Below, piece after piece: positions 62,853-64,000 of a stretch of DNA of 64,000 bases. A model generated the notes under the pieces. It did no database searches and was not told where the DNA came from. It was given only the letters and a program-made list of their open reading frames with translations. Made by a program: the position numbers and the translations under genes. Source of the DNA: Mucilaginibacter jinjuensis (GTDB lineage Bacteria > Bacteroidota > Bacteroidia > Sphingobacteriales > Sphingobacteriaceae); NCBI RefSeq assembly GCF_028596025.1, contig NZ_CP117167.1, positions 3,596,001 to 3,660,000 of the forward strand. Reading direction: 5' to 3'. The first letter of the stretch is position 1. Each line of letters starts with the position of its first letter.

Positions 62853-63845
62853 TTATGCGCTCGTTGCAGCGCCATTAATAATATCGCTATAAAACTGTTT
62901 AATATCCATACCTGCAGCTTTAACCTGTTGTGGTATCAAACTACTGGCAGACTGACCCGGTGTGGTATTAACCTCAATAAAATAAAAATCATTGGTTTGC
63001 TCCTGCAAAATAAAGTCTACACGCACCATACCTTTACAGTTAAAACGCAGGTAAACCTCGGTTACAATTTCGGCGATCATTTCGTTCTGTTCCGGCGTTA
63101 AATCGGCAGGTGTAATTTCTTCAGATACTCCGGGCGTATATTTAGCCTCGTAATCAAAAAACTCTTTCGAGCTAATGATCTCCGTAGCGGGTAACACCTT
63201 TAAATGATGGTTTAAACGTACAATGCCGATGCTAAACTCACGGCCTTTGATAAACTCTTCAACCAAAACCTGGCTGTCTTCTTTAAATGCTTTCTCTAAA
63301 GCATGCGGCAACTCGGCTGCTTTATTTACCTTACTCATGCCCACACTACTACCGCCATTGTTCGGCTTAATAAACAGCGGGAATTTCAGGGACGCGCTTA
63401 TAGTACCTATATCATGCAGATCCGATTTAAACAAACGCATAGATTTTGCAGCGTTTAAATTTTTAATGCCATGCACAATGGTTTTAGTATAAGCCTTATT
63501 CATGGTAATGGCCGATGTTGCAGCATCACAAGTATTATAAGGGAGGCCCAGCATATCAAAGTAGCCTTGCAGCTTACCATCTTCGCCCGGTGTGCCGTGT
63601 ATAGTTATAAATGCAGCATCAAACGTGATCTTCTCGCCATCAACCGTAATGCTGAAATCGTTTTTATCAACATTAACCTTACCGCTTACTGCTTCATGAA
63701 ACCAGCTATCGCGGTTAAGCAAAATGGTGTAAACGTTAAACTGATCGGCAGGTAAATTAGCTGCTATATTTTTGGCGCTATTGATAGATACCTCATATTC
63801 ACCGGTATATCCACCGGCTACCAGGGCGATGTTTTTCTTCGACAT
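62853..63845 (-). CDS. ddl: D-alanine--D-alanine ligase
   Basis: 330 residues from ATG 63845; an earlier frame start adds nine residues that precede the conserved MSKKNIALVAGGYTGEYEVS. ATP-grasp domain: HGTPGEDGKLQGYFDMLGLPYNTCD, KPNNGGSSVGMSKV, MVRVDFILQ and EVNTTPGQSASSLIP. Makes D-Ala-D-Ala for peptidoglycan. Near-leaderless promoter. Confidence 0.94.
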   Translation of the reverse strand: MSKKNIALVAGGYTGEYEVSINSAKNIAANLPADQFNVYTILLNRDSWFHEAVSGKVNVDKNDFSITVDGEKITFDAAFITIHGTPGEDGKLQGYFDMLGLPYNTCDAATSAITMNKAYTKTIVHGIKNLNAAKSMRLFKSDLHDIGTISASLKFPLFIKPNNGGSSVGMSKVNKAAELPHALEKAFKEDSQVLVEEFIKGREFSIGIVRLNHHLKVLPATEIISSKEFFDYEAKYTPGVSEEITPADLTPEQNEMIAEIVTEVYLRFNCKGMVRVDFILQEQTNDFYFIEVNTTPGQSASSLIPQQVKAAGMDIKQFYSDIINGAATSA

Positions 63846-63851
63846 AATGGT

Positions 63852-63886
63852 CAAATATAATATATCCAACAATAACCTGTTATTGT
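63852..63886 (-). promoter_or_regulatory. ddl promoter element with overlapping dyad
   Basis: Minus-strand TATATTTG (63859-63852) is 6 bp before the ATG. Upstream, acaataac-ct-gttattgt (63869-63886) is an 8-bp dyad over the -33 position. Candidate operator. The remaining 63887-64000 shows nothing else. Confidence 0.45.
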
Positions 63887-64000
63887 AATTATCGTATAAT
63901 CAGCGCAACATGGTTGTGCTGTAAATTTGAGATTCTGAATTAGAAAATTATGGTTATGTTTGATTGCTTAATTCAGGACGTAAATTCTGACTAATATTAC

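Overview
The window looks like chromosomal DNA of a Bacteroidota bacterium, most probably a Sphingobacteriaceae member of the Mucilaginibacter/Pedobacter type (inference). Signs are the T9SS pair (a type-B C-terminal domain protein followed by PorP/SprF), a TSP3-OmpA porin, two S9 peptidases with N-terminal propellers, DUF4174/DUF4126/DUF3052 proteins, many TAnnTTTG promoter elements and few Shine-Dalgarno sequences. No tRNA, rRNA, CRISPR array, transposase or phage gene was seen. Most of the window is core metabolism with dispersed repeats between the genes.

Layout. 1-2.3 kb: a cut-off CPA1 cation/proton antiporter behind type II NADH dehydrogenase, both minus strand. 2.4-6.4 kb: a plus-strand run of a secreted hydrolase, argB, proC and an unusual aspartate kinase. 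6.6-9.4 kb: a large S9 peptidase. 9.5-15.6 kb: small lipoprotein and membrane genes, gpmA, an acetate permease, an OmpA porin and OsmC. 15.7-25 kb: an SpmA/SpmB-like Gate protein, a second S9 peptidase, and the 1570-residue PKD adhesin-like T9SS cargo with its PorP/SprF partner. 25-28.6 kb: a second OsmC, a candidate small RNA, MscS and two membrane proteins. 28.9-35.4 kb: a complete tetR-tolC-adaptor-RND efflux operon with a recognisable operator/promoter. 35.5-44 kb: purB, Nfu, a VOC protein, IMPase-gtrA-lgt overlapping genes, mtaB and a GT2 glycosyltransferase. 44.4-47.8 kb: a tiny lipoprotein, DUF4442, GNAT, an AlbA_2 regulator and MATE. 48-52.5 kb: an HDAC-like deacetylase and kynureninase, a flavin-oxidase-like protein, AAG glycosylase, a hydrolase and fRMsr. 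52.5-53.5 kb: an orphan CrtA-like protein. 54-57 kb: serC-serA and rpe. 57.5-60 kb: rpsO-pnp. 60.5-64 kb: a thioesterase, a two-gene ABC exporter and D-Ala-D-Ala ligase.

How the parts work together. argB/proC and serC/serA are amino-acid biosynthesis units. tetR-tolC-MFP-RND forms one self-regulated tripartite pump. The large PKD protein and PorP/SprF form a surface-secretion pair. rpsO-pnp is the classical translation/RNA-decay pair. Kynureninase points to de novo NAD synthesis from tryptophan.

The less ordinary content is in the non-coding DNA. There is a strand-specific candidate sRNA at about 25,976-26,099. A REPIN-like family of paired palindromes shows matching sequence variants within pairs. 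One intergenic-type palindromic repeat is translated in frame inside argB. Several intergenic regions are built from short repeated words arranged as inverted halves. I did not find a clear new multi-gene defence or metabolic system.
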